From: Leifsonia sp. 1010
GTDB lineage: Bacteria; Actinomycetota; Actinomycetes; Actinomycetales; Microbacteriaceae
Length of the DNA: 64,000 nucleotides
NCBI RefSeq assembly: GCF_031455295.1
Contig: NZ_JAVDSL010000001.1
Span: 930,001-994,000, forward strand
Reading direction: 5' to 3'
In this document: positions 35,971-45,030 of the stretch, piece by piece
Numbering within the stretch: position 1 is the first letter of the stretch
Layout: each line of letters begins with the position of its first letter
The notes under the pieces: model-generated
The model's database searches: none
Seen by the model: only the letters and a program-made list of their open reading frames with translations
Told to the model about the DNA's origin: nothing
Program-made: the position numbers and the translations under genes

Positions 35971-36957
35971 GTGCGGCAGATCATCATCATCGGTTCCGGC
36001 CCTGCCGGTTACACCGCGGCCATTTATGCGGCCCGCGCCAATCTGAAGCCGCTGCTGATCGCCTCCTCGGTCGAGGCCGGGGGTGAGCTGATGAACACCA
36101 CGGAGGTCGAGAACTTCCCGGGGTTCCCGGAGGCCGTCATGGGCCCGGACCTCATGTTCAAGATGCAGGCGCAGGCCGAGAAGTTCGGCACCGAGATCGT
36201 CCTCGACGACGTCGTCTCCGTCGACCTGACCGGTGAGGTCAAGCGCGTCACGCTCGGATCGGGCGCCGTGCACGAGGCTCTCGCCGTGATCTTCGCGACG
36301 GGGTCCGCGTACCGGAAGCTGGGCCTGGAGGACGAGGAGCGCCTCTCCGGCCACGGCGTCTCCTGGTGCGCCACCTGCGACGGGTTCTTCTTCCGCCAGC
36401 GCACCATCGCGGTCGTCGGCGGCGGCGACTCGGCGATGGAGGAGGCCACCTTCCTCACACGCTTCGCCGACAAGGTGTACGTCATCCACCGCCGCGACTC
36501 GCTGCGCGCCTCCAAGATCATGCAGGATCGCGCGTTCGCCAACGACAAGATCGAGTTCATCTGGAACTCCGAGGTCGTGGCGATCGGTGGCGACGAGCAG
36601 GTCCAGAACATCACCCTCCGCAACCTGGTCACGGGCGAGGAGAGCGAGCTTCAGCTGCACGGTCTGTTCATCGCGATCGGCAACGACCCGCGCGTCCACC
36701 TGGTGCACGGTCAGCTAGACCTGACCCCCGAGGGGACGATCGCGGTCGACGGCCGGAGCTCGAAGACGAACCTGCCCGGCGTGTTCGCCGCGGGTGACGT
36801 GATCGACCCGACCTACCGCCAGGCGGTCACCGCCGCCGCGTCCGGTACGGTCGCCGCGCTGGACGCGGAGCACTACCTGACGACGCTTCCCCAGAACTTG
36901 CTCGACAGCGCAGCGGATGGCGCGTCGGGTGACCTCGAACTCACGACCACCGCATAA
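35971..36957 (+). CDS. trxB: Thioredoxin reductase
   Basis: 328-residue FAD/NADPH enzyme that reduces thioredoxin. It has the FAD motif GSGPAGYTAAIYAAR at the N-terminus, the redox-active pair CATC (in VSWCATCDGFFF), the NADPH motif VVGGGDSAMEEA, and the C-terminal FAD-binding GVFAAGDVIDP. The frame extends 20 codons upstream, but the GTG at 35971 has AAGGAG before it and gives the family start. Predicted transcript covers trxB and trxA. Confidence 0.96.
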   Translation: MRQIIIIGSGPAGYTAAIYAARANLKPLLIASSVEAGGELMNTTEVENFPGFPEAVMGPDLMFKMQAQAEKFGTEIVLDDVVSVDLTGEVKRVTLGSGAVHEALAVIFATGSAYRKLGLEDEERLSGHGVSWCATCDGFFFRQRTIAVVGGGDSAMEEATFLTRFADKVYVIHRRDSLRASKIMQDRAFANDKIEFIWNSEVVAIGGDEQVQNITLRNLVTGEESELQLHGLFIAIGNDPRVHLVHGQLDLTPEGTIAVDGRSSKTNLPGVFAAGDVIDPTYRQAVTAAASGTVAALDAEHYLTTLPQNLLDSAADGASGDLELTTTA

Positions 36958-36971
36958 GGAGATACAAGAAA

Positions 36972-37298
36972 ATGTCAGCAGCACGTTCGGTTACGGACGC
37001 CAGCTTCGAGCAGGACGTCCTCAACAGCGAGAAGACCATTCTGGTGGACTTCTGGGCTGAGTGGTGCGGTCCGTGTCGCGCCGTCGGCCCGATCCTCGAC
37101 CAGATCGCCTCCGAGCACGCCGACAAGATCGAGATCGTCAAGCTCAACGTCGACGAGAACCCGCAGACCGCTGCGAAGTACCAGATCACCTCCATCCCCG
37201 CGATGAAGGTCTACCAGGGTGGCGAGGTCGTCAAGACCGTCATCGGCGCCAAGCCGAAGCCCGCCCTCGAGGCCGACCTGGCCGCCTACCTCGCGTAG
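36972..37298 (+). CDS. trxA: Thioredoxin
   Basis: 108-residue thioredoxin with the catalytic WCGPC (in FWAEWCGPCRAV) and the cis-Pro in TSIPAMKVY. It follows trxB by 14 bases with AAGGAGATAC before the ATG, and is followed by a strong terminator. It reduces protein disulfides using electrons from TrxB. Confidence 0.97.
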   Translation: MSAARSVTDASFEQDVLNSEKTILVDFWAEWCGPCRAVGPILDQIASEHADKIEIVKLNVDENPQTAAKYQITSIPAMKVYQGGEVVKTVIGAKPKPALEADLAAYLA

Positions 37299-37316
37299 CG
37301 CGACCCGTCCTCTTCA

Positions 37317-37353
37317 GACCCGTCCGGCGCTCACCCGCCGGGCGGGTCTTTTT
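37317..37353 (+). terminator. Rho-independent terminator after trxA
   Basis: 13-bp stem with one G-T pair (arms 37317-37329 and 37336-37348), 6-base loop, followed by five Ts (37349-37353). The clearest intrinsic terminator in the window; ends the trxB-trxA transcript. Confidence 0.92.
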
Positions 37354-37433
37354 CGTACCCGGCGACGCACGATTTTCTCCGCAGTGCGTCGCCCCCATAG
37401 CATGGCTCAACGGCAGAGAAACGGAACTCACAC

Positions 37434-38759
37434 GTGATCGAACAGGGCACTCCGCAGCAGCGGGGCAACAATCTGGACCCGTGGTATCACCACTACGCAC
37501 AGCGTACGAGCGGCCTCGCCGCCAGTGAGGTCCGAGCCCTGTTCGCCGTCGCCAGCCGCCCCGAGGTGGTCTCGCTGGCCGGCGGCATGCCGTTCGTCTC
37601 AGCCCTCCCGCAAGACCTGGTGGTCGGCGCGATGGATCGCGTCATGCGCGAGCGGGGAGCGGTCGCCCTGCAGTACGGCTCCGGTCAGGGCGTTCCCGCG
37701 CTGCGCGAGCAGATCCTCGAGGTCATGGCGCTCGAGGGCATCAGCGGCAGCGCCGACGACGTCGTCGTGACCACCGGCTCGCAGCATGCTCTGGAGCTGT
37801 TCAGCAAGCTCTTCATCGACCCGGGCGACGTCGTGCTCGCCGAGGGCCCGAGCTATGTGACCGCGATGGTCATCTTCAAGTCGTACCAGGCCGAGGTCGA
37901 CCATGTTCCGATGGACGCGCACGGCCTCATCCCCGAGGCGCTGCGCGAGCACATCGCCCGGCTGAAGGCGGCCGGACGACGCGTGAAGTTCCTGTACACC
38001 GTGCCGACCTTCCATAACCCCGCCGGCGTCACCCTCACGTGGGAACGTCGCCTGGAGATCCTCGCGATCGCGCGAGAGAACGACATCCTGGTGCTGGAGG
38101 ACAACCCGTACGGTCTGCTCTACTTCGACGAGAAGCCGCCCGCGGCGATGCGCTCGGTCGAGAAGGACGGCGTCGTCTACCTGGGGACGTTCTCCAAGAC
38201 ACTGGCTCCCGGATTCCGGGTGGGATGGGCGCTCGCGCCGCACGCCATCCGCGAGAAGCTCATCCTCGCCAACGAGGCGGCCGTACTGAGCCCCAGCTCG
38301 TTCAGTCAGCTCGTGATCTCGGAGTACCTGCAGGACGCGGATTGGAAGGCGCAGATCGACACCTTCCGCGGCGTCTACCGGGAGCGCAAGGAGGCGATGA
38401 TCTCCGCACTGAACGAACACCTGCCCGAGCTGAGCTGGACCGACCCGAACGGCGGGTTCTACGTCTGGCTCACCCTGCCGCCGCACCTCGACTCGAAGGC
38501 CATGCTCCCTCGCGCCGTGACCGAGCTGGTGGCCTACACACCGGGCACGGCTTTCTACGCCGATGGATCGGGCGCCCAGAACATCCGCCTGTCCTTCTGC
38601 TACCCGACACCGGAGAACATCCGGGTCGGCGTGCGCCGGCTCGCGAACGTGATCGGCGGAGAGCAGGACCTGCTCGACACCTTCGCCGGCACGGGACCTC
38701 TCGAAGCCTCTCAGCGCCGAAGCCGAACGAGCGCCAACCCACCGACCGATCTGCGCTAG
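37434..38759 (+). CDS. PLP-dependent aminotransferase (MocR/2-aminoadipate transaminase type)
   Basis: 441-residue class I/II aminotransferase with the PLP lysine in GTFSKTLAPGFRVGW and the N-terminal VVSLAGGMPFVSALP. It resembles the LysN/2-aminoadipate and kynurenine-type transaminases and the catalytic half of MocR regulators, but has no GntR DNA-binding domain. Its substrate is not determined. GTG start. The C-terminal extension (about residues 415-441) is Ser/Arg-rich and looks disordered. It lies 14 bases ahead of ddl, so may be co-transcribed. Confidence 0.85.
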   Translation: MIEQGTPQQRGNNLDPWYHHYAQRTSGLAASEVRALFAVASRPEVVSLAGGMPFVSALPQDLVVGAMDRVMRERGAVALQYGSGQGVPALREQILEVMALEGISGSADDVVVTTGSQHALELFSKLFIDPGDVVLAEGPSYVTAMVIFKSYQAEVDHVPMDAHGLIPEALREHIARLKAAGRRVKFLYTVPTFHNPAGVTLTWERRLEILAIARENDILVLEDNPYGLLYFDEKPPAAMRSVEKDGVVYLGTFSKTLAPGFRVGWALAPHAIREKLILANEAAVLSPSSFSQLVISEYLQDADWKAQIDTFRGVYRERKEAMISALNEHLPELSWTDPNGGFYVWLTLPPHLDSKAMLPRAVTELVAYTPGTAFYADGSGAQNIRLSFCYPTPENIRVGVRRLANVIGGEQDLLDTFAGTGPLEASQRRSRTSANPPTDLR

Positions 38760-38773
38760 AGAAAGACCTGATC

Positions 38774-39730
38774 ATGGCTGAAAAAGCTGCACTGAATGTT
38801 GTGGTCCTCGCCGGTGGGATCTCGCACGAACGCGACGTGTCCTTGCGCACAGGACGCCGCGTGGCGGACGGATTGAACGCGCTCGGCCACACGGTGACCT
38901 TCCGCGACCCGGACGCCTCACTGCTCGCCTTCCTGGAGGAGTCCGCGCCCGACGTCGTGTGGCCGGCGCTGCACGGCGCGAGTGGGGAGGACGGGGCGCT
39001 GCGCGGCCTGCTGGAGATCACCGGCGTGCCCTTTGTGGGGTCGCGGGCCGACGCCTCCCGTCTCGCCTGGTCGAAGCCGACCGCGAAGACGATCGTCGCC
39101 CGTGCCGGAGTCGCCACACCGGAGTCGGTCACCCTTCCGCAGGAGACCTTCCGCGAGCTCGGGGCGGGGAGCGTACTGACCACCGTGCTCTCGGGACTGG
39201 ACCTCCCGGTCGTCGTGAAGCCCGCCCAGGGCGGGTCCGCGCAGGGCGTCACCATTGTGACGTCGGCCGAGGAGTTGCCGCGCGCCATGGTCGACGCCTA
39301 CACGTATTCGGATGTCGCCCTGATTGAACGCAAAGTCGAGGGCGTGGAGGTCTCGGTCGCCGTGGTGGACACCGGCGATGGCCCGGAGGCCCTTCCCGCG
39401 GTGGAGATCGAACCCGTCGATGGTGTGTACACCTTCGACGCGCGGTACAACGCGGGGGAGACCCGGTTCTACGTGCCCGCACGGCTGGACGAGAAGGTGC
39501 TGGAGGCCGTGGCCGAAGCGGCGCGCACCGCCCACAATGCGCTGGGCCTGCGGCATCTCTCGCGGATCGACCTGATTGTCGACAGCGCTGGAACGCCTTG
39601 GTTCCTCGAGGCGAACGTCTTGCCGGGACTGACGGAGACGTCCATCATGCCGCAGGCGATCAGCGCCTCCGGGCGTGAGCCGGCCGAGGTGTACGCGGCG
39701 TTGGCTGCCGCGGCGATCGCCGACGCCTGA
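38774..39730 (+). CDS. ddl: D-alanine--D-alanine ligase family protein
   Basis: 318-residue ATP-grasp ligase. The N-terminus (VVVLAGGISHERDVSLRTGR), the HGASGEDGALRGLLE motif, the ATP-grasp lysine in VVVKPAQGGSAQGV, and the C-terminal metal/Mg site WFLEANVLPGLTETS are all present. Family members join two D-Ala for peptidoglycan. The length is a little shorter than the usual 330-370. A second ddl elsewhere could be the main one, so the physiological substrate is not certain. Confidence 0.87.
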   Translation: MAEKAALNVVVLAGGISHERDVSLRTGRRVADGLNALGHTVTFRDPDASLLAFLEESAPDVVWPALHGASGEDGALRGLLEITGVPFVGSRADASRLAWSKPTAKTIVARAGVATPESVTLPQETFRELGAGSVLTTVLSGLDLPVVVKPAQGGSAQGVTIVTSAEELPRAMVDAYTYSDVALIERKVEGVEVSVAVVDTGDGPEALPAVEIEPVDGVYTFDARYNAGETRFYVPARLDEKVLEAVAEAARTAHNALGLRHLSRIDLIVDSAGTPWFLEANVLPGLTETSIMPQAISASGREPAEVYAALAAAAIADA

Positions 39731-39770
39731 TCCCGCGCCGCGCCGTTTCCGGACCGAGTCCTCGGGCCTG

Positions 39771-40742
39771 TCAGCTGTAGCTGGGCTGCCCGATCTCGTC
39801 GAGGATCCGGTTGAGGTCTTGGATGGTGGCAAAGTCCACGACGATCTGGCCCTTGCGCGCACCCAGGGAGATCTTCACCCGAGTGTTCAGCCGATCTCCC
39901 AGCTGACCAGCAATTTCATCCAGATGACCCCGGTGGCGACCTGCCGTCGCCTTGGTGCGCGGAGGCTTCGGGGTCTTGCTGGCGGCCGCCTCGGCAGCCC
40001 GCACGGAGAGGTCCTCGTTGACGATCTTGTCGGCAAGGCGGATCATCGCCTCCTGGTCGTCACCGAGTGACAGGATCGCGCGGGCGTGCCCAGCGCTGAG
40101 CACGCCGGCGGCGACACGCGCCTGCACCGATGCCGGCAGTTTGAGAAGACGGATGGTGTTGGTGATCTGCGGGCGCGAGCGACCAATCCTGGTCGCCAGC
40201 TCCTCCTGGGTGATGCCGAAGTCGGCCAGGAGCTGCTGGTAGGCGGACGCCTCTTCCAGGGGGTTCAGCTGGCTGCGGTGGAGGTTCTCCAGCAGCGCAT
40301 CCCGGAGCATGTCCTCGTCCGCAGTGTCCTTGATCACTGCGGGGATGGTGTCGAGCCCGAGCTCCTTGGTGGCACGCAGGCGACGCTCACCCATGATCAG
40401 TTCGTAGCGGCCCGGCTCGTCGGGGAGCGGGCGCACGACCACCGGCTGAAGCACCCCGACCTCGCGGATGCTGGCGATCAACTCGTCGAGGGCGTCTCGG
40501 TCGAACTCGGTGCGCGGCTGGACACGGTTCGGGACGATGTCGGCGGGGGAGATGCTCGCGAGGCGGGCTCCAGGAACGGCGACGAGGTCATCCTCGCGCT
40601 CAGCGACCGCGACCGAGGAGCGCGCTGCTGCGCCTCCGGCGTTGTTGTCCGGGAAGAACACGTCGACGGGACGAGCGGACTGGTCGCTGGTCGGGATGAG
40701 GGCGCCGATTCCTCGGCCCAATCCGGTGCGCTTCGCTGCCAT
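39771..40742 (-). CDS. parB: Chromosome partitioning protein ParB
   Basis: 323-residue ParB. The CTP-binding/clamp motif is visible (ELIMGERRLRATKELG), as are NLHRSQLNPLEEA and the helix-turn-helix ITQEELATRIGRSRPQITNT that reads parS. The C-terminal dimerisation part follows a Lys/Pro-rich linker (ASKTPKPPRTKA). It binds the parS sites clustered just beyond parA and loads condensin. Its ATG overlaps the parA stop by one base. Confidence 0.96.
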   Translation of the reverse strand: MAAKRTGLGRGIGALIPTSDQSARPVDVFFPDNNAGGAAARSSVAVAEREDDLVAVPGARLASISPADIVPNRVQPRTEFDRDALDELIASIREVGVLQPVVVRPLPDEPGRYELIMGERRLRATKELGLDTIPAVIKDTADEDMLRDALLENLHRSQLNPLEEASAYQQLLADFGITQEELATRIGRSRPQITNTIRLLKLPASVQARVAAGVLSAGHARAILSLGDDQEAMIRLADKIVNEDLSVRAAEAAASKTPKPPRTKATAGRHRGHLDEIAGQLGDRLNTRVKISLGARKGQIVVDFATIQDLNRILDEIGQPSYS

Positions 40743-41728
40743 TAGCGGGGTACTCCTCTTCGTGCGATCTCGGCGGCCGCCTCCATGTAGGAGAGGGAAC
40801 CGCTGGAGTTGGTGTCGTAGCTGATCACGCTCTGGCCGTAGCTCGGAGCTTCGGAGATGCGGACGGAGCGCGGGATGATCGTGTCGAGCACCTCGTTGGG
40901 GAAGTGCTCGCGAACGTCCGCGGCCACCTGGTGAGCGAGGTTGGTGCGGGAGTCGTACATCGTCAGCAGGATCGTGGACACCTGCAGCTTGGGATTCAGG
41001 TGACGCTCGATCAGCTGGATGTTCTTCAGCAGCTGGCTGAGGCCTTCGAGCGCGTAATACTCGCACTGGATGGGGATGAGAACCTCGCTCGCGGCCACGA
41101 ACGCGTTGATGGTGAGCAGACCGAGTGACGGCGGGCAGTCGATGAGCACGTAGTCGATGTCGTACTCGTCGAGGAAGCGGTTGAGGGCGCGTGACAGCCG
41201 CTGCTCGCGCGCCACCATGGAGACGAGCTCGATCTCGGCGCCGGCAAGATCGATGGTTGCCGGGACGACGAAGAGGCCATCGAACTCCGGGCTCTTCTGA
41301 ATCACCTCTTCAAGCTCCCGGTCGTTGACGACCACGTCGTACACGCTCGGCGTACCTTCGCGGTGTTCGACGCTGAGGGCCGTCGATGCGTTGCCCTGCG
41401 GGTCGAGGTCGATCACCAGCACCCGTGCGCCCGACTTGGCGAGCGCCGCGCTCAGGTTGACCACTGTCGTAGTCTTCCCGACCCCACCCTTCTGGTTGGA
41501 GATGGTAAAAATGCGCGTCTGCGACGGAAGGGGCAGCGTCGTGGATGCGATCACCTGCCGGCGGCGGGCCAGGTCCTGAATCTCCTCCGCCAGGGGAGTG
41601 CCTACATCAAAGCTGTCGTCTGTCGTTTCGGCATCCGTCACGCTGTCGATCTCACCTACTCCGCCGTGCTCGTCCTGATCGTGCTCGTCTTGATGGGGTT
41701 GTTTCACGTGAAACTCGCGTCGCTCCAT
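40742..41728 (-). CDS. parA: Chromosome partitioning ATPase ParA
   Basis: ParA/Soj ATPase of about 328 residues. The deviant Walker A SNQKGGVGKTTTVVNL, Walker B-like VLIDCPPSLGLLT and the IPIQCEYYALEGL motif are intact. The start is uncertain: the frame is open to 41860. The ATG at 41728 is preferred, giving MERREFHVKQPHQ, where FHVK is encoded by a perfect parS site (41701-41714). The roughly 80 residues before the Walker A are acidic and probably disordered. It moves ParB-parS complexes over the nucleoid. Confidence 0.93.
   Translation of the reverse strand: MERREFHVKQPHQDEHDQDEHGGVGEIDSVTDAETTDDSFDVGTPLAEEIQDLARRRQVIASTTLPLPSQTRIFTISNQKGGVGKTTTVVNLSAALAKSGARVLVIDLDPQGNASTALSVEHREGTPSVYDVVVNDRELEEVIQKSPEFDGLFVVPATIDLAGAEIELVSMVAREQRLSRALNRFLDEYDIDYVLIDCPPSLGLLTINAFVAASEVLIPIQCEYYALEGLSQLLKNIQLIERHLNPKLQVSTILLTMYDSRTNLAHQVAADVREHFPNEVLDTIIPRSVRISEAPSYGQSVISYDTNSSGSLSYMEAAAEIARRGVPR
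41701..41714. promoter_or_regulatory. parS site 1 (inside parA)
   Basis: Perfect palindrome GTTTCACGTGAAAC, the bacterial ParB binding consensus. Lies within the N-terminal codons of parA. Confidence 0.95.
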
Positions 41729-41881
41729 GATGCGTGGCACCGGCTTCCGGCTGGTCGTCGGCACACCAGCAGCGCACCCGTGAACCACTCTAACTCGGAT
41801 GTCTGACGCTTTCGGCGCGGCGCGCAACCTGTGGAGAAGTGTCGTTCCGTTCGCGCGCATCGGTGGGGACGAAGTGGTGTC

Positions 41882-41895
41882 GTTTCACGTGAAAC
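41882..41895. promoter_or_regulatory. parS site 2
   Basis: Perfect GTTTCACGTGAAAC in the gene-free stretch upstream of parA. Confidence 0.95.
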
Positions 41896-41999
41896 GTCGG
41901 TTTCTGCCTCGCGTACCTCCGGTCGGACGTGTGCCTGTAACCGTCGGTGCCTCAGCCGAACATCTCCAGCCAAGCGAGCCTCTGCGCCGCCCAACCCAC

Positions 42000-42013
42000 G
42001 TTTCACGTGAAAC
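42000..42013. promoter_or_regulatory. parS site 3
   Basis: Perfect GTTTCACGTGAAAC, 118 bases from site 2. Confidence 0.95.
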
Positions 42014-42812
42014 GCACGTAGGTGACCAGTGCCAGTCGCGTAGCGCGTCGAACCCCAGGATCCTGCACGGAGCGAGGATAGGCGACTGCTTGGGTCACGC
42101 GAGTTCCCCTGTGGCAGCGGGTACCACGGTAGCCAGGTTGGCCACCGGGCGTCGCAGCGGTAGCCTACCGGGGAAGTCGGCGGGACCCGGTTCAGCCCAT
42201 CCGGGTGGACACGCAGTGCTTTCGCCCGTTAACGTCGAGTGGTTCACGCGGGACTAGTAGCGGATCCCGCCAATCGCACTCCTTGCCTACCGGGGGTCGA
42301 CGCGGTACTGGCCAGATCGTGCCCAAGGGGTGGTGGGTAGCGCTCGTCGAGTCTGACCCGCCCGCCACGACGCCCGAGGTCCGACCGGTCTTCCACTCGC
42401 ACCGGACAAGCCCATTGCCCGCCTGAGTCGCGCCCGTCTAGCTTCTGCGAGCAGTGGCCCCGACTTGCTAAGCGGATTGATCGACCGCGTCCCAGGGCGC
42501 GCGTCTCAGGGGAATCCCGCCGCAATTCTTTCTGGCCGCATCGCATTCCGAATGCCTGCTGTTGAGACGCCAGGGGATGCCTGCGTACATGCCGCGGCCT
42601 CCGTCGCCTTACCCGGGCCCGTTCCTGCGCTCCCCCTGCCGAAAGATGAAGGGGGTGCACAGAAGGTCGATCGGGGGAGGAGCAAAGGGGAGTCGAGCGC
42701 GCACCCCATAGTGGAGAGCAGAGCGGCGCGAATCAGACGGTCTGCCGGACTCCAAGCGCTCGCACCTTTGGTGACGCTCCGCTTCACGCACGTCAAGCGG
42801 CGCAACCGCGCT

Positions 42813-42826
42813 GTTTCACGTGAAAC
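42813..42826. promoter_or_regulatory. parS site 4
   Basis: Perfect GTTTCACGTGAAAC, about 25 bases before the 30-bp repeat array begins. Confidence 0.95.
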
Positions 42827-42850
42827 AACATCGCGCCCACAAAGGGCGCG

Positions 42851-43393
42851 ACAGCCGCGCGCCGTCCCGCTGTGGCGAGCGTCGGCTCGCGCAGTTCGCT
42901 GCGGTCAGGGTCGGCTCGCGCAATTCTGCTGCGGCAAGCGTCCGCTCGCGCAATTTCGCTGCGATGAGCCGCGCAGTTCCGTTGCGAGGAGCGCCGGCTC
43001 GTGCAGTCCCACTGCGGTCAGGGTCGGCCCGCGCAATCCCACTGCGGTCAGGGTCGGCCCGCGCAATCCCACTGCGGTCAGGGTCGGCCCGCGCAATCCC
43101 ACTGCGGTCAGGGTCGGCCCGCGCAGCCCCGCTGCGGCAAGCACCGACCCGCGCAGCCCCGCCACGGCAAGCACCCGCCCGCGCAGCCCAGCCACGGCAT
43201 GCACCCGCCCGCGCAGCCCCGCCACGGCAAGCACCGGCCCCCGCAATCCAGCCACGGCATGCCCCCGCCCGCGCAGCCCCGCCACGGCAAGCACCGGCCC
43301 CCGCAGCCCAGCCACGGCAAGCGTCGGCCCGCGCAGCCCCGCCACGGTGAGGGTCGGCGCGCGCAGCCCCGCCACGGTGAGGGTCGGCGCGCG
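42851..43393. repeat. 30-bp tandem repeat array (minisatellite)
   Basis: About 18 head-to-tail units. From 42991 to 43380 the period is exactly 30 bases (13 units). The three units at 43021-43110 are identical, and the one before them shares their 3' half. Before 42991 the units are worn, with lengths of about 28, 29, 30, 30 and 23. Two subtypes are seen: an older one ending CACTGCGGTCA and one ending GCCACGGCAA or CAT; 43171-43320 alternates subtypes with a 60-base higher-order rhythm. Differences between units 43021 and 43141 fall at eleven places with no three-base periodicity, arguing against a coding constraint. There are no spacers, so it is not a CRISPR. Confidence 0.92.
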
Positions 43394-43812
43394 GTGAGCA
43401 CCGAATCCGAACGGTCCACGTGGCGCCTACCGACCGCCAGACTGAAGAGCACGGCAACGGCGCCTGCGGGCGACTATTGTGCAAGCGCAGATGATCTACT
43501 AGTCCGGAGGCTGCGATTCAGGGGAGTCACTTCAATGGAAGGACTCGGCTCATCGGCGCCCGGTCGGGGAGGGCAAAGCTGGGCCTCGCGCCGCCGCGGC
43601 GGCGAGCCTCTCTCTGCGTCCAGCTGGGATCCAGAGAAACAGCCAGCGACCCGAATCCTCGGTTCCTGATCTCTCATGGGAAAGTCTGCGGCGAAGGCGC
43701 CTTTGGGTACGTCGGCTGCGCCGAGTCCGCATGGCGCTAAGCGACCGAGCGGCCCGTCGTCCAGCCCAATGAACGTGAGCGTGGCCGCCCAACCTGCTGA
43801 CCTAGCAGTGGC

Positions 43813-43826
43813 GTTTCACGTGAAAC
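43813..43826. promoter_or_regulatory. parS site 5
   Basis: Perfect GTTTCACGTGAAAC on the far side of the repeat array, exactly 1000 bases from site 4. Confidence 0.95.
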
Positions 43827-44402
43827 GTTACCCGGACTCGACCGAGGGCCCGCTATCGCCGCGGGGATCGAGCGGCCCAGTGGCGCCGAGCAATGGAGCA
43901 CGCTCGGTCGTCGCCGCAGGCTCAGCGCCGGCCAACCGTAGCCTCTTGCCCGTGCAACAGGCCGCCGCGACCGTTCAGAACCAATAGAGGCTGAGCTACT
44001 ACAAGTGCGTCGCGGCGTCTCAACCACCAGGGCACGCGTGATGCGCGCGCCGGGAGCTGACTCGCTTCCCGAGTCCCGCATCGGTCGGCGCGCCCACCCG
44101 AAGCGACAGCAGTCCCGGTCGTCGACGTTTGGCGTCGCTAGAATTCGCGCCACTCGATCACGCCACGCGCCCGAAGAGAAGCAATCAATCTGGCGACCAG
44201 CGAACCGCGAACTAGAGAAGCCAACGACGTTCGAGCATGCTCTGTCACTGTTGCCACCGCAAAACGTGCTTCGCGGACGCGAAACCGAGTCCGGAGCCGC
44301 GTGGAACATAGCCTTAGAACCGCTCTGACGCAACGGAAGCACGTGATCCGCGTGTCAGAGAGCGATCGTAAGCGCGCCCGCTATGCCGCCGAGCGGTCCC
44401 AA

Positions 44403-45029
44403 TCAGCGCACGCGAGCGCGGATAACGCGCGTGACCTCCGTCAGGACACCCTCACCGAGGGTCAGGACCTCGATATCGGTCACCCTGTACTTCCGAGTCT
44501 CCTTGGTTGCGGCTTCGACTTCGGCCGACGCGGCAGCGCCCTTCATCAGGACGAGTTCGCCACCATCGCGGAGCAGGGGAGCGGTCAGCGGAAGAAGCTT
44601 GCGGAACGCGCTGACGGCACGGGCCGTCACCTGGTCGAGAGGATCATCGAACCGGGCGTCTTCGGCGCGCGCCCGGAGGACCACCACATTGTCGAGACCG
44701 AGCTCAGCAACCTGCTCATTCAGCCACGCAACACGTCGCTCCATCGGCTCGATCAAGACGAACGACACGTCGGGTCGGGCAATGGCGAGCACCAGTCCCG
44801 GAAGCCCGGCGCCGCTTCCGACATCCCCGACTCGTCCTGGTCGAAGCAGCGGAGCGACGATCGCGCAGTTCAGGATGTGGCGTGACCACAGGCGGGGGAG
44901 TTCCAAAGGTCCGATGAGACCGCGTTCCTCACCCTGCTGCGCCAGGTTCCGCGTGAACTCGCGGGCGAGGTCCATACGGTCGCCGAAGAGGACGGCCGCC
45001 GCCTCGGGTTCGTGCTCGACGTCGGTCAC
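44403..45029 (-). CDS. rsmG: 16S rRNA m7G527 methyltransferase RsmG (GidB)
   Basis: 208-residue SAM-dependent methyltransferase for G527 of 16S rRNA. The SAM motif is VGDVGSGAGLPGLVLAI, followed by FVLIEPMERRVAWLNE and the ARAVSAFRKLLPLTAPLL region. GTG start at 45029, close to a parS site. Loss of this gene gives low-level streptomycin resistance in other bacteria. It belongs to the rpmH-to-rsmG run. Confidence 0.95.
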   Translation of the reverse strand: MTDVEHEPEAAAVLFGDRMDLAREFTRNLAQQGEERGLIGPLELPRLWSRHILNCAIVAPLLRPGRVGDVGSGAGLPGLVLAIARPDVSFVLIEPMERRVAWLNEQVAELGLDNVVVLRARAEDARFDDPLDQVTARAVSAFRKLLPLTAPLLRDGGELVLMKGAAASAEVEAATKETRKYRVTDIEVLTLGEGVLTEVTRVIRARVR

Positions 45030-45030
45030 A

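Larger units (their letters stand above)
41729..44402. other. Gene-free origin-proximal segment with parS sites
   Basis: About 2.7 kb between parA and rsmG in which I recognise no protein family. Open frames exist on both strands, but they overlap each other, cross parS sites, and have Arg/Ala/Pro-rich translations without domains. The part from about 43990 to 44400 is visibly less GC-rich. The segment contains four parS sites and a 30-bp tandem repeat array. Part could be decayed genes, or a dedicated centromere-like region. Confidence 0.6.

Noticed and set aside
42851-43393. CRISPR array
   Set aside because: Units are contiguous with no unique spacers, and there are no cas genes.
42905-43484. 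Open frames on both strands across the 30-bp array, for example a minus-strand frame with a GLRGPTLTAV-type decapeptide repeat
   Set aside because: A repeat whose unit is a multiple of three keeps all frames open by itself. Unit differences show no codon-position bias, no ribosome binding site or domain is seen, and several frames overlap.
43676-44342. Possible small genes between the repeat array and rsmG
   Set aside because: Translations are low-complexity with no recognisable family, overlap on opposite strands and run through parS 5.
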